DNA of 12,990 nucleotides from Circinella minor (taxonomy: Eukaryota; Mucoromycota; Mucoromycetes; Mucorales; Lichtheimiaceae). Within the stretch, counting starts at the first letter, position 1. Each line of letters begins with the position of its first letter. The stretch is from contig JAEPRB010000574.1 in NCBI GenBank assembly GCA_016758965.1, positions 1 through 12,990 on the forward strand, given 5' to 3'. The notes under the pieces were generated by a model. That model had not been told where the DNA came from. It saw nothing but the letters and a program-made list of their open reading frames with translations, and ran no database searches. Of the stretch, positions 1 to 7,560 are shown piece by piece. The position numbers were made by a program, and so were the translations under genes.

Positions 1-114
1 TGTACAAGCTGGTTCAGCAGTATAAAAGGGCTGCTGGACTGGAAAAATAAAAAATCAACCTCTTTTTCTACTGTATCATTTATTGACCTGGTTAAAAGTT
101 CACTATAGACAGGA

Positions 115-321
115 CTAGTCTATAACAGATATTGGTCTTGTGGGTATTGTCAGCGGAGCTATAAGCGGTGCCGGAGATATCAACGAAGAACTTGAAGCAT
201 TTGTTGACATTCTTGCTCGTTTGACTGCAGGTTCTACATGATGTGTATGATAACAGTTTCTTCTGTGATTATTAAATTTCCTGCGAGAAATATCGAGATT
301 GCAATCGGGACAGATTGTCAT
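115..321 (-). CDS. C2HC zinc-finger N-terminal exon (probable transposon protein)
   Basis: Read on the minus strand, an ATG at 321 opens 68 codons to a TAG at 115-117. The peptide starts with a compact finger, CPDC, then twelve residues, H, four residues and C, i.e. C-x2-C-x12-H-x4-C. A basic VKRAR stretch that could be a nuclear localisation signal follows, then a Ser/Pro/Ile-rich tail. A finger at the extreme N-terminus with a short basic tract suggests a DNA-binding protein. In a neighbourhood this rich in transposons I infer the first exon of a transposase-like gene continuing past the left edge. Just before the edge the minus strand has a pyrimidine-rich run ending in CCAG that could be a 3' splice site, followed by an open stretch. 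I do not recognise a specific family, and the stop may simply be intronic or a decay stop. Confidence 0.4.
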   Translation of the reverse strand: MTICPDCNLDISRRKFNNHRRNCYHTHHVEPAVKRARMSTNASSSSLISPAPLIAPLTIPTRPISVID

Positions 322-549
322 TTTTAAAGTGAAGAAGAAGGAAACTTTGTAGTTGTTATGGAAACAAAATCGTACAAAAGCCACGAAGTTTTTTTTTCAA
401 AAAGCGATAAAAATTTTTTTTTTGTTTACTTCATTAAAAAACTTGTTTCTTCCTAAGCAACACTTTCTGTCCATTTTCATTTTACTTTGTTGAAAATCTT
501 TGTATTCCTTAGCAACACTTTCTATTCATTTTCATTTCAATTTATAGTC
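322..549. promoter_or_regulatory. Divergent intergenic region with T-tracts and a direct repeat
   Basis: This gap separates the minus-strand zinc-finger start (321) from the plus-strand start at 550, so it probably holds both promoters. It contains two long T-tracts (about 389-397 and 411-422) and pyrimidine-rich sequence typical of fungal 5' regions. No convincing TATA box is visible. The main structure is the 55-bp-period direct repeat listed separately. Confidence 0.35.
450..538 (+). repeat. Direct repeat, 34-bp copies at 55-bp period
   Basis: Copies at 450-483 and 505-538 share TTCCT[A/T]AGCAACACTTTCT followed by [GTC/ATT]CATTTTCATTT, with only a few mismatches. The second copy ends just upstream of the ATG at 550. 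The duplication therefore lies in the promoter or 5' UTR and could double a regulatory site or an initiation region. Confidence 0.7.
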
Positions 550-1624
550 ATGCCATTAAAATCTTCTACAACCAAAAACACGGCTACTCAAGATCTACAT
601 GAATTAAAACGACAAATAATAGACCTTGCTGCCAATCAAACTCAGTTGTTCGAAACACAAAGGGGATTGAGTAATTTGATCAAGAAAAATAATGAAGAAA
701 TGAAGAACAATATTGATGTTATATTAAATGCATAAGAGAGTTAAAAGATGAAACAAATTTGATTACTGTAGGATCATCCACTGAAAGATCAAACTCATCT
801 ATATCAAGCCTAGTGTATCCAGCAACCCTCACAAGACAAGGCTCTATGGCGTCTTTGTACGCCAGTACATGTACTGAAAGAGAAGATTTTGTTCTCAATG
901 TGATTCCTGCACCAAGGAAACATAAAATTTCAAAGGGAAAGCGTACCTCTGTCCGAATTAGATCAACAAAAGAACATATAATCGATCTTGTAATCAAACG
1001 AGGAAATTACCAAAACATTGATGATGATAAAGCAGATGCCATATACAATACTATGAAAACGGAGCGAAAAGTAGCATTAGATAACTTGGCCCGTGATACC
1101 TTAATCCGTAAACAAACTCAAGACCCTTTCTTCGATATAACAACAAATATAACCTGGACAAGCATTCATGATACGGATAGAAAAGTTGCCATTGAGGCGT
1201 TTACAGAAGCAGTCTGGAAACGTATGCCCATTGATTTAAGACTTTGGGAAGAACATTGGGCTGCTGAACATATGTTGGCTGAAGGTTGGAATAATCATGA
1301 TAATCATTTCAAGGAAGCCTTTGAACAATTGGAAATAGAAGAAGTAGCAACAGCAGGAGCAACAGAAGGAGTAAGAACAACAACAACGTCATCATCATCA
1401 ACAGTAGCAGTAGGAACAACAACACCATCATCATCAACAGTAGCAGTAGCAACAACAGCAGAAACAAGTAACTTACAGCATATTGAAGAACAAGTTACAA
1501 GGTATATATAAATATATACATTTCATTTCTATTTTACATAGATGTATTCATAGATACTGATAACTATTATAGTATATTACAAGTAGAACGTGACGATGAT
1601 GATGACAGTTTTAGAGGTCATTAA
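550..1624 (+). CDS. Coiled-coil protein of unknown function (one frameshift, one intron)
   Basis: I do not recognise this gene. From ATG 550 the frame runs to a TAA at 733. An overlapping frame opens at 717 and continues through 1501, so a single-base indel near 725-735 most simply joins them; no plausible GT..AG intron of normal size fits there. The N-terminal part is a likely coiled coil (about residues 14-60, rich in Leu, Lys, Glu and Asn). A Ser/Thr-rich linker and a basic KHKISKGKR patch follow, then a roughly 120-residue alpha-helical-looking domain with many Trp, His and acidic residues (WKRMPIDLRLWEEHW). The tail is Ser/Thr/Val low-complexity sequence. A GT at 1502 and an AG at 1571-1572 define a 71-nt intron with a CTGATAA-like branch site. 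Splicing gives a short acidic tail with five consecutive Asp, ending at TAA 1622-1624. Without splicing the protein stops at 1511. It may be an accessory protein of a transposon or a host gene. Confidence 0.55.
1378..1462 (+). repeat. 36-bp tandem duplication encoding Thr/Ser/Val-rich repeat
   Basis: The 23-nt core ATCATCATCAACAGTAGCAG + TAG begins at 1391 and again at 1427, exactly 36 bp (12 codons) later, flanked by ACA/ACG-type trinucleotide runs. In frame it gives two copies of a T-rich, SSST, VAV unit in the low-complexity tail of the coiled-coil protein. The in-frame period suggests recent slippage under coding constraint. Confidence 0.75.
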
Positions 1625-1759
1625 AGGTAACAAATCATTTATCATAAATGTCATTTAGGAGTAAACGATTGAAATTAGAACACTAACTCACATTTTTTCC
1701 CTATAACAAACTACTGACCACAAACTAAACCGTTTTTTATATATTATCATGTTCAAGTT

Positions 1760-2145
1760 ATTTACATCAGATTATTATTCATTAAGTTTATTATATCGAA
1801 TTATTATTACTCATCAAGTGTACATCGTGCTATTATTATTCTTCAAGTTTATATCCATTTATTATTCAAGCTTACATCGTGTTATTATTATTTATCAAAC
1901 ATATACCATATTATTCAATTTTTTTATATCGTCGTATTATACAATTTTATACTATAGTATTATTCAATTTTATACTGTAGTATTATTCAATTTTATACTG
2001 TAGTATTATTTAATTTTATATTTTAGTATTATTCAATTTTATACTGTAGTATTATTCAATTTTATATTTTAGTATTATTCAATTTTATACTGTAGTATTA
2101 TTCAATTTTATATCGTATCATTATTCGAGTTTACATCTTACCATC
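1760..2145 (+). repeat. AT-rich minisatellite, 23-bp unit
   Basis: From about 1933 to 2140 the sequence is a tandem array of a 23-bp unit, consensus AGTATTATTCAATTTTATAC + TGT. There are about seven good copies plus degraded ones at each end. Two variants, ending in CTGT or TTTT, partly alternate (A, A, B, A, B, A, C), suggesting growth by duplication of a two-unit block. Upstream, from about 1760, units of similar character (TATTATTATTC...AAGTTTACATCGT) are increasingly diverged and of variable length, as at the old edge of an array. Confidence 0.85.
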
Positions 2146-2384
2146 ATAAATTTTAAAATATCTTATACTTCCATAAATAAAGTACAGTATGTCATCATTT
2201 GTCTGTTAATATATCTATGGTTTATATATTCGATGATTATTTTGAATTTTAAAAAAATGGTTGAATGGGAAATTGGAGTCTCTATAATGATTATGGCTGT
2301 TATTTTAACTCTGGTGATTCTCGGTTTTCTTCCGTATTCTGGTGTACTTCTCCGTAAATCTACGTAAATCTCCGTGTCGTGCCG

Positions 2385-2438
2385 TGCAGGTAAATGGTCA
2401 TATCCACCGTCAATCCACTGAACGGGGATTTACCTGCA
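2385..2438. repeat. 11-bp inverted repeat in GC-richer patch
   Basis: TGCAGGTAAAT at 2385-2395 is exactly reverse-complemented at 2428-2438 across a 32-nt loop. The surroundings hold more short repeats: CGTAAATCT twice near 2353-2370, CAATCCAC twice (2410 and 2437 area), and ATCCACCG twice. It lies about 110 bp upstream of the truncated MULE transposase and stands out from the AT-rich flanks. It could be a remnant of a MULE end or of an unrelated MITE-like insertion. Confidence 0.55.
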
Positions 2439-2549
2439 ATCCACCGAGATTCACAACTCGTTTTTTTTGATGTGGTGTGTGTTTGGTTGTCTATATATGT
2501 GGATGAATGAATGAGTGTGTGATGCTGATGTATTGAATCATGCTAGGTT

Positions 2550-3262
2550 ATGGATTTTTCGCAAGCCCAGAGACAAGGGTTTCCTGCAGCTTTTCGAGAA
2601 GCATTCCCCACCACCCATATTTTGCCTGAAAGCTTGTTGAAAGGATGCTATCATCACTGGAAACAATCTGTGCAGCGAATTGTTGGTAACCATGCAGTTG
2701 TACCACCAGGATATGATGTCGATTTCATTGATCTCACTGATATCATGTATAATTCTATGGGATCAAATGCGTATGATCGGGCTGTTCAACAGATCCGAGA
2801 GGATTTCCCTAATGCTAAAAAATGGCTCGATTGGTGGGTTCATGAAGAAGTTGCTGGGATGATTTTTAAATCTAAAGGATGGCTTAAGGATGAATTACAG
2901 GCACATCCTACTCGTACAACAAACGGTATAGAAGCATTTCATCGTGATTTATATCGTATTGTTGAATCGAAGAAGTCTGTAATTGATACTATGTATCAGA
3001 TATTTGTCTACCTTAATTCCACTGAATTGGATTTTGATCATATTAAGAACGGTGGCAGAGCTGATTATAGAAGAAAGAAGACGAGGTATGAGTTTATTGA
3101 GTTAAAAATAAAGATATAAATGATATCTTATATTGTCTTGTATAAATGTCACTTTTATGTATATATATAACAATTATATTTTTTACAAAAAGCCCTGTGA
3201 AACCAAGAAGTTCGTGAATGATGGTCGTGCACCAGACATGACAAAGACTCTGTTTGATCTTG
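2550..3262 (+). pseudogene. MULE-type transposase, C-terminal half (5'-truncated)
   Basis: This is the second half of a Mutator-like (MULE) DDE transposase, which cuts and pastes DNA in the nucleus. The first residues, MDFSQAQRQGF, match the second catalytic Asp region of the fold. KGCYHHWKQS (residues 31-40) gives the family's CxxH motif, and a WLDWW segment lies near 92-96. PTRTTNGIEAFHRDLY (about 120-135) is the typical MULE [T]TNxxExFH block, probably with the third acidic residue. The first catalytic Asp region and the N-terminal DNA-binding part are missing, and the codons just upstream contain stops, so the gene is 5'-truncated. The ATG is an internal Met. The reading frame ends at 3119, but a 5' splice-like GAG|GTATGA at 3086 and an AG at 3191-3192 suggest an intron of about 107 nt. 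The exon after it carries a plausible NDGRAPDMTK continuation to about 3262, though it is off frame by one. An OTU protease reading follows downstream. I infer one ancestral MULE gene, now inactive. Confidence 0.82.
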
Positions 3263-3307
3263 GTAACATTTATATGCTATATTTATTCATTACTGTTTTT
3301 GTTTAAG
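3263..3307 (+). other. Candidate 45-nt intron in the MULE/OTU reading
   Basis: GGTAAC at 3263 and a T-rich run ending TTTAAG at 3307 give a GT..AG pair just after the NDGRAPD block. The length is shorter than the 71-77 nt introns elsewhere in the window. Since the surrounding frames are already broken, the assignment is weak. Confidence 0.3.
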
Positions 3308-3365
3308 GACTGAAATCGTTAATATATAATTGCTTTTATTAACGGGACAACTATGTCATGATAGG

Positions 3366-3496
3366 ATTCGAGAAAAAGAGAGATGAAGAAAAGAAGAATG
3401 AAGAAAAGAAGAATGAAGTACAGAAGAACGAATAGGAGAAGAAAGAAGAGGAGAAGAAAGAAGAAAGGAAGAAGAAAGGAAGAAGAGTGCGGCTGA
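3366..3496 (+). repeat. Polypurine (GA-rich) tract encoding a Lys/Glu linker
   Basis: About 130 nt are almost entirely A and G on the plus strand, built from GAAGAAAAG-type units (a 15-nt direct repeat of AAGAAAAGAAGAATG type near 3382-3412). Translated it gives runs of Glu, Lys and Arg (EEKKNEEKKNE style) with one stop (TAG 3433) and a frame change before the Ala/Glu segment at 3489. It fits a charged linker between transposase and OTU domain, prone to slippage, and may form triplex DNA. The serine/leucine-rich reading on the other strand is only its shadow. Confidence 0.7.
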
Positions 3497-4003
3497 AGAA
3501 CAACGTGAACGCGCTGCGAAACATGCTGAGCGTATCAAAGAGAACAAGAAGAGGAGCAAGCAGGATGCACTAGAGCAAGGTTCGAAGAAACGGAAGGTTG
3601 ATGACAGCAATTCTGATAGGTGCGATAAGAGGAATATGGATAACACGATAGGTATTTATTTTAATGTTATTAACCAATATAAATTATATCCAATAGGTCT
3701 ATGCATAATGATAGCATGTTTAAGGTTTTGGGACTTTCTCGCATATCTGCTGATATTCTTAGCCAATGCCAATTGGATGCTGATTACGTTTTGGGTTTTT
3801 ATAACCCTAAAAGTGATGGTAACTGTGGTTGGAGGTCTGCCTCTGTTGTTATCAATAATGATGAAAAACATTATGGCATTGTTAAGTTGGTTGTGAAGCA
3901 TGCTATTGTAAAAGAAAAAGATTTCTTCACATCTTTATTTGGTAGTGAAGAATGCTACCTGTTGTATTATAAGAACATTATCTCTTTATCCCAGATGAAA
4001 TAA
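3489..4003 (+). pseudogene. OTU-type cysteine protease, N-terminal piece with catalytic Asp-Cys
   Basis: The reading begins with an Ala/Glu/Arg-rich helix (SAAEEQRERAAKHAERIKE), then GSKKRKVDD, a monopartite nuclear localisation signal. After a possible small intron (GT at 3652, AG at 3695-3696; the join is off by one base) the frame starting at ATG 3701 gives LDADYVLGFYNPKSDGNCGWRS. SDGNCGWR is the OTU family D-G-N-C motif, with the nucleophile Cys encoded at 3824-3826. OTU proteases remove ubiquitin-like modifiers. In fungal MULEs an OTU-like domain can be carried by the element, as ULP1 proteases are in plant Kaonashi MULEs. The piece runs through KLVVKHAI and SLFGSEECYLLYYKN and stops at 4001-4003, without the catalytic His. 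A hydrophobic overlapping frame over 3636-3896 is a shadow. Confidence 0.75.
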
Positions 4004-4429
4004 GAAATATTTAAAATACAGACGTGAACATAACTCAATTCTAAAAAGGAAACTGAGTAAAATCGCATAACGATGCCCTGCGCCTCGTCAACTTAAATTA
4101 AAGAATAAAAGAGAGTATCATGGCTAAGCCCAATATACTTCAGAACAGTAGTTATTATAGTAACCTTCTCAATATTAATGACTAATACCAAGTGCCTAAC
4201 TTTAATATCAATTCCCTACATCATTCAATTAACCAAGCCCCATAACTCATAGAATAGAAAACATATAAATACAGGTTGTAAATATTATTTTAAAGAAATA
4301 ACTTTATTTCTAGTTTTCAAATTATTATTAAAGATATATAACAAAGTCTCAAAGGATTTCATACCTTGCCTGTTTTTATTTCCTACTTTTATTAAAATAA
4401 CCAAATATCACACTACCAATATGTTTTAG
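4004..4429. other. AT-rich segment interrupting the OTU domain
   Basis: This 0.43-kb stretch has no coding potential and sits between two OTU pieces. Two explanations fit. It could be an intron: GT at 3942 with AG at 4428-4429 would preserve the OTU frame in phase 1, but 488 nt is far longer than the other introns here. Or it could be an insertion: CCAGATG occurs at 3991-3997 and at 4444-4450, which could be a target-site duplication. I found no clear terminal inverted repeats. Confidence 0.45.
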
Positions 4430-4671
4430 CCAAACTTTCTCAACCAGATGGTTGTGTTATTGGAACGTATTGGTTCGATGTGTTGGACTGCCCTCGAGTT
4501 TTAGCTCAGGCATATAACCGTCCGGTTATTGTCTACTCATGTCATCCATATGGGGTTCATGGAACTACATTTTTGCCTTTTAGAGAACCTGAAAAAAACT
4601 CCAATAACTGTATTACCTTGCATTCTGTCTTAAACCATCAAAATAATTTGAATCCCGACATAAAAACTTGA
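4430..4671 (+). pseudogene. OTU protease, middle piece
   Basis: Open from a probable splice or insertion edge (AG at 4428-4429), this piece reads AKLSQPDGCVIGTYWF, then DVLDCPRVLAQAYNRPVIVY and SCHPYGVHGTTFLPFREPE. The W-F-x-x-x-D-C-x-x-L-A-x-x-Y-N-R-P-V-x-V-Y arrangement is what lies between the catalytic Cys and the catalytic His in OTU-like proteases of this type, so it continues the 3701 piece. After about 4600 the reading becomes Asn-rich and ends at TGA 4669-4671. There is no ATG of its own. Confidence 0.65.
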
Positions 4672-5578
4672 ACCCTATGAAATATTTTTGACATGAAGTA
4701 ATCAACTTTCCATTACCTAAAATGTGTTTATTTTTATATTCTAAATAGATTGTACCATTTTTCTTTTAAAAATATTTATTTTTCATTGAGTTTGTAATAA
4801 CATTCAAAGTTTTGTCGGAATGTGAAATATTACTAAGTAAACCTCAGAATTAAACATAGTAATTATGAGGGAGATAAGATGGCAAAAGCAGTGTGTAACA
4901 GTAAATAGCTGATGGGTAATACATTATCCGCTCGTACCAACTACTTGTCAGCAATATTCAATCAGAAAGCCAATCAAATACTATCATTAATTAAAAAATA
5001 GAGATTACATAGTAACAGCTATTATAAGTAGTTATTTTCAGAGAATCATCTAGAAATAATATAATAATCAAATAGAATAGGACCTTTATCTATTTTTATG
5101 AAATATATTACGTAGTTTATTTATAATCAGATAAAATAAAATAAGAAAAGATATAAAAGAGCGGTTGTTTTACTTTAAAAATAAAAGATATTTTCAACTA
5201 CTTTACTTATACCAGTTTTCTATATTTTCTTTATTTATTAGTATTTATTATTACTATAGATCTCTTAAGTGGTGCCTATATGATATATATATAATATACA
5301 TGATTAACTTCCTTTTTCTGCTTCTTTTTTTTTATATATATCTACTTATTATTAATACGTTAATAATTTTTTTAGTCTAATTATATATTATATATAAATA
5401 TATATACATTCTTTTTTATTTAACTGAAGTTTTTTAACAAAACAATAAAAGTAGCTCAAGCTTTTTGACCAATAGTATATGTTAAATATGAGCCTTCATA
5501 CCTTTAACCATAGATGTAATATTATCTGACGGGATTTAAAATATTTTTAATTTTGGACAAATGATGGTTTAAGTCAGA
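4672..5578. other. AT-rich spacer between OTU pieces
   Basis: About 0.9 kb contains no supportable gene. It is strongly AT-rich, with a very T/A-rich core at 5160-5420 that yields a meaningless Tyr/Phe/Leu/Ile reading (5165-5380) and TATATA runs near 5280-5410. It separates the middle and His-bearing OTU pieces, so it is most simply one or more insertions into the old MULE gene. I could not find matching ends. Confidence 0.5.
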
Positions 5579-5764
5579 ATGCACCGTATTGACATTTCCA
5601 CCATTGTACTTTATTTAAGAGGCAATCATTTTCAACTCATTGTAATCAAAGATGATGCTGTAGATAGGGTCATATGGCCAAAGCTTTTCCCTGGATATGA
5701 ATCCGTCATTTCCCATTATAATATCACCAGATCATGGTTAGACTTATACGAAGCTAGATGTTAG
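5579..5764 (+). pseudogene. OTU protease, C-terminal piece with catalytic His
   Basis: Sixty-one codons read IDISTIVLYLRGNHFQLIVIKD followed by an acidic and aromatic tail. A beta-strand, L-x-G-N-H-F-x-L-I pattern is the OTU catalytic His region; the His is encoded at 5627-5629. It lies about 1.8 kb from the catalytic Cys at 3824, far too distant for an intact OTU domain of about 120-200 residues. A splice-like AG at 5576-5577 precedes it. It completes the Asp-Cys...His set and shows that one OTU gene was broken up, not that three genes exist. Confidence 0.65.
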
Positions 5765-5964
5765 TATTTCTAAGTATATAAATTATTTTTCCATCGGTAA
5801 TATTTGTTCCTTTAATCCCAATTATATTGATTTATAAGTGCTAAACAGCCTATGAAAAATGATTAGTAGATTATTTTTTGCATTGTGAGAGTAGGTATAT
5901 ATATGCTGATATGGATAAGTTTGCATATATACATAGTGCGTATTTGGGGTTTCTCGCAGCGGGG
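5765..5964. other. Spacer with AT-rich hairpin before the Crypton
   Basis: No gene is seen. A small hairpin with arms TATATATGC (5899-5907) and GCATATATA (about 5921-5929) lies 35-65 bp before the inverted-repeat motif at 5965. It may belong to the boundary of the Crypton element or to the old MULE flank. Confidence 0.35.
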
Positions 5965-6000
5965 TTATGACACAGGTCACCAGCAAAATTTGTGACCTAC
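5965..6000 (+). repeat. Left arm of candidate element-end inverted repeat (GTGACC motifs)
   Basis: TTATGACACAGGTCAC (5965-5980) followed by CAGCAAAATTT (5981-5991) matches the reverse complement of 10049-10085 (13 of 16, then CAGC[C]AAAATTT after an 8-9 nt insertion on the right side). Within it AGGTCAC (5974-5980) and GTGACCT (5992-5998) form their own inverted pair. It lies about 200 bp upstream of the recombinase ATG. Confidence 0.5.
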
Positions 6001-6051
6001 CGATATACCTGAAGTGAGCAAACGTACCTGGTTTGAGTTTGAAAAACAATA

Positions 6052-6160
6052 AACTTTTTTTTTTTTAATTACTGTCTTTTTTTTTTCTTTAATTGTCTTT
6101 TTTTTCAATTGTCTTTTTTTCAATTGTCTTTTTTCTAAATCGCCTAAATCGCCTTTGCTC
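6052..6160 (+). repeat. T-rich tandem repeats in the recombinase 5' UTR
   Basis: The leader before ATG 6178 is a pyrimidine ladder. A 15-16 bp unit of AATTGTC plus T-run recurs about four times between 6066 and 6135, followed by a tandem CTAAATCGC pair (6135-6152). Pyrimidine-rich leaders are common upstream of fungal start codons; repetition this regular is less usual and could tune initiation or nucleosome exclusion. Confidence 0.65.
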
Positions 6161-6177
6161 GTCTCATTCATTTCAAA

Positions 6178-7560
6178 ATGTCATTCAGAATCTCTTCAGC
6201 TACTTCTTCAGCTACTTCTTCTGTCGCCTCGTCTAGCCGTACGTCTTCTTCTTCTGCTGTTAGTGCCTCAGCGTCTACTTCATCTTTATCTGCTTTACTT
6301 ATTAGACAGGATGCTGCTACTAACAGCACTTCTCGTGGCCTTTATTCCGTGCATGCAGCTGCTTTGGCCACCAATGCTGAGAAAGAGGCAGAAAGTTCTC
6401 GAGAAGCCATTGAATTGAAATCGCAAATTCAGCGAAAGAAAACGAAACAGTCTTATGCACAATGGAGAAAAAGATACCTTGTGAGTTATTGAATTTATAT
6501 AAAAATACTACCTGGATGATATAATTAGTTTACTAAACAAATTATTTATTAGGCATGGTGCGCAAAAGAGTATTCGTACGAAGTTCAACCTGGCGTTTTT
6601 GAGACTGATGACCTTGTCAGTGAAGTCAAACTCTTGAGATTTTTGAAAGAGGAAGTTGAAACGACAGGTAATCAAAAAAAGCGTAGAGGCAATGACGGTG
6701 GAGCAGTTACTTTACAGTATGAAAGCTATTCGCAATGTCTCAAAGCAATCATTGATTTGTGGAAGGATCAGAAAGCTGCTGGTAAAAATGACCATCCACA
6801 TCCACGTGGTGACAAATTGAATACTTGGCGCAAAGCAAAGCAAATCAGCGAAAAAGAAACTCATCGTGCCAATAATGTTGATCGAGGCATTGGTACTCTT
6901 GAAGATGGGTATAACTTTGAGGAGATGGTTGCAGTTTCCCTTTATTTCTTTGATCGACAAAGCGAAACAGAAATGCGCAACCGAGCAACATTTCTTCTTC
7001 ACCATATGATGCTTCTTCGTGGTGAGAGTTCCCGCTTTGCAGAGCTTGCCGATCTTTTTACCATGCATTTTCCTGAGGAGGGTCACTCACCCTGTCCAGT
7101 ACTCATTTTTCATTCCGAGTTTGGCAAGACCACAACAAGTAGAAATCGTAATTACTTCGCAACGATTCGCCACTGCGATGTTCGCGTTTGTGCGTTTGGT
7201 GCTCTCGCTTTTTATTTTTTTTACCGTTTTCATGTCTCTGGTGAACCTTTTCCTGATTTTTCAACCAGTGAAAATTGGTTCAAGATTAAAATGTTGAAAG
7301 GCCGTGATCGCTTCCAAGATATGGCTTACACCACTCAAAATGATGCGATCCGCCGTGCTTTTAATGCTTGTGATTTAACAAGTCTTCACACGACACACGC
7401 TGGTCGTGGTTCAGGTGCAAGAGATGCCGAGCTACATGGTGCTTCTGAAGATTCTTTACGTCGCCATGGTGGTTGGAATATGCGGAGCATGGAACGCCAT
7501 TACTTGTCCAAGATTTCAAGGGAGCCACTGCGTACAATCAATGGCTTTCCTGCGAAATAA
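6178..7560 (+). CDS. Crypton-type tyrosine recombinase (catalytic part)
   Basis: This gene encodes the DNA-breaking and rejoining enzyme of a fungal Crypton, a transposon that moves by tyrosine recombination. ATG 6178 has A at -3. Exon 1 (6178-6480) gives a Ser/Ala/Thr-rich N-terminus and a charged helix ending in QWRKRYL. A 72-nt phase-0 intron (6481-6552) joins it to AWCAKEYSYEVQPGVFETDD, the usual Crypton N-terminal pattern. Without splicing the frame stops at 6490-6492. A basic KKRRG patch follows near residue 145. In the spliced protein the catalytic residues are R257 (LRGESSR), H383 and R386 (HAGR), H406/W409 (HGGW) and Y418 (ERHYLSK), a full R-HxxR-H/W-Y set. The catalytic region is the Ndc10-like (CBF3 subunit) type of fungal Cryptons. 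A TAA at 7558-7560 ends the chain at 436 residues, but the same frame continues with family-like sequence, so this is probably a premature stop. The enzyme core might still fold without its C-terminal DNA-binding domain. Confidence 0.9.
6481..6552 (+). other. 72-nt spliceosomal intron in the Crypton gene
   Basis: GTGAGT at 6481 and a T-rich end TTATTAG at 6552 bound 72 nt, with TACTAAAC at about 6531-6538 as an excellent branch site. It lies exactly between codons (phase 0). It holds an in-frame TGA at 6490-6492, and its removal joins two conserved Crypton segments. This shows the host is a eukaryote with small introns. Confidence 0.88.

Larger units (their letters stand above)
1625..2549. 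other. Gene-free spacer: minisatellite, then GC-richer patch
   Basis: I see no gene here. The open frame at about 1749-2003 is produced by the AT-rich tandem repeat and has no complexity of its own. The spacer holds the 23-bp minisatellite (about 1760-2145), a plain AT-rich stretch, and a GC-richer patch with an inverted repeat (about 2340-2460). Next come a T8 run at 2461-2468 and a TCTATATATG sequence near 2490, about 55 bp before the MULE ATG. Confidence 0.6.

Noticed and set aside
1..50. TATAAAAG with flanking CAGCAG/CTGCTG as a promoter or hairpin
   Set aside because: Nothing plausible starts downstream on the plus strand at promoter distance; the 6-bp stem is short, and on the minus strand this may be coding sequence of the zinc-finger gene.
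1512..1541. Shorter 40-nt intron ending at AG 1541
   Set aside because: It would give only a few more codons; the AG at 1571-1572 gives the common 71-nt length, a better branch site and a longer open tail.
1749..2003. Ile/Tyr-rich frame on the plus strand
   Set aside because: It is translated minisatellite DNA; composition follows the repeat and there is no conserved motif.
3356..3646. Ser/Leu-rich minus-strand frame
   Set aside because: It is the complement of the polypurine linker; low complexity with no motif.
3636..3896. Hydrophobic frame that looks like a membrane protein
   Set aside because: It overlaps the OTU frame carrying SDGNCGWR and crosses a possible intron; its hydrophobicity is a by-product of reading the OTU codons one base off.
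4860..4990. Possible small structured RNA or tRNA in a slightly GC-richer stretch
   Set aside because: No A/B box, cloverleaf or convincing stem can be drawn.
5165..5380. Hydrophobic Tyr/Leu/Phe/Ile-rich frame
   Set aside because: It lies in extremely AT-rich non-coding DNA and its composition is what AT-rich codons give by chance.
6712..7297. Overlapping frames on both strands inside the Crypton gene
   Set aside because: The Crypton frame carries all the catalytic motifs; the others are shadows.
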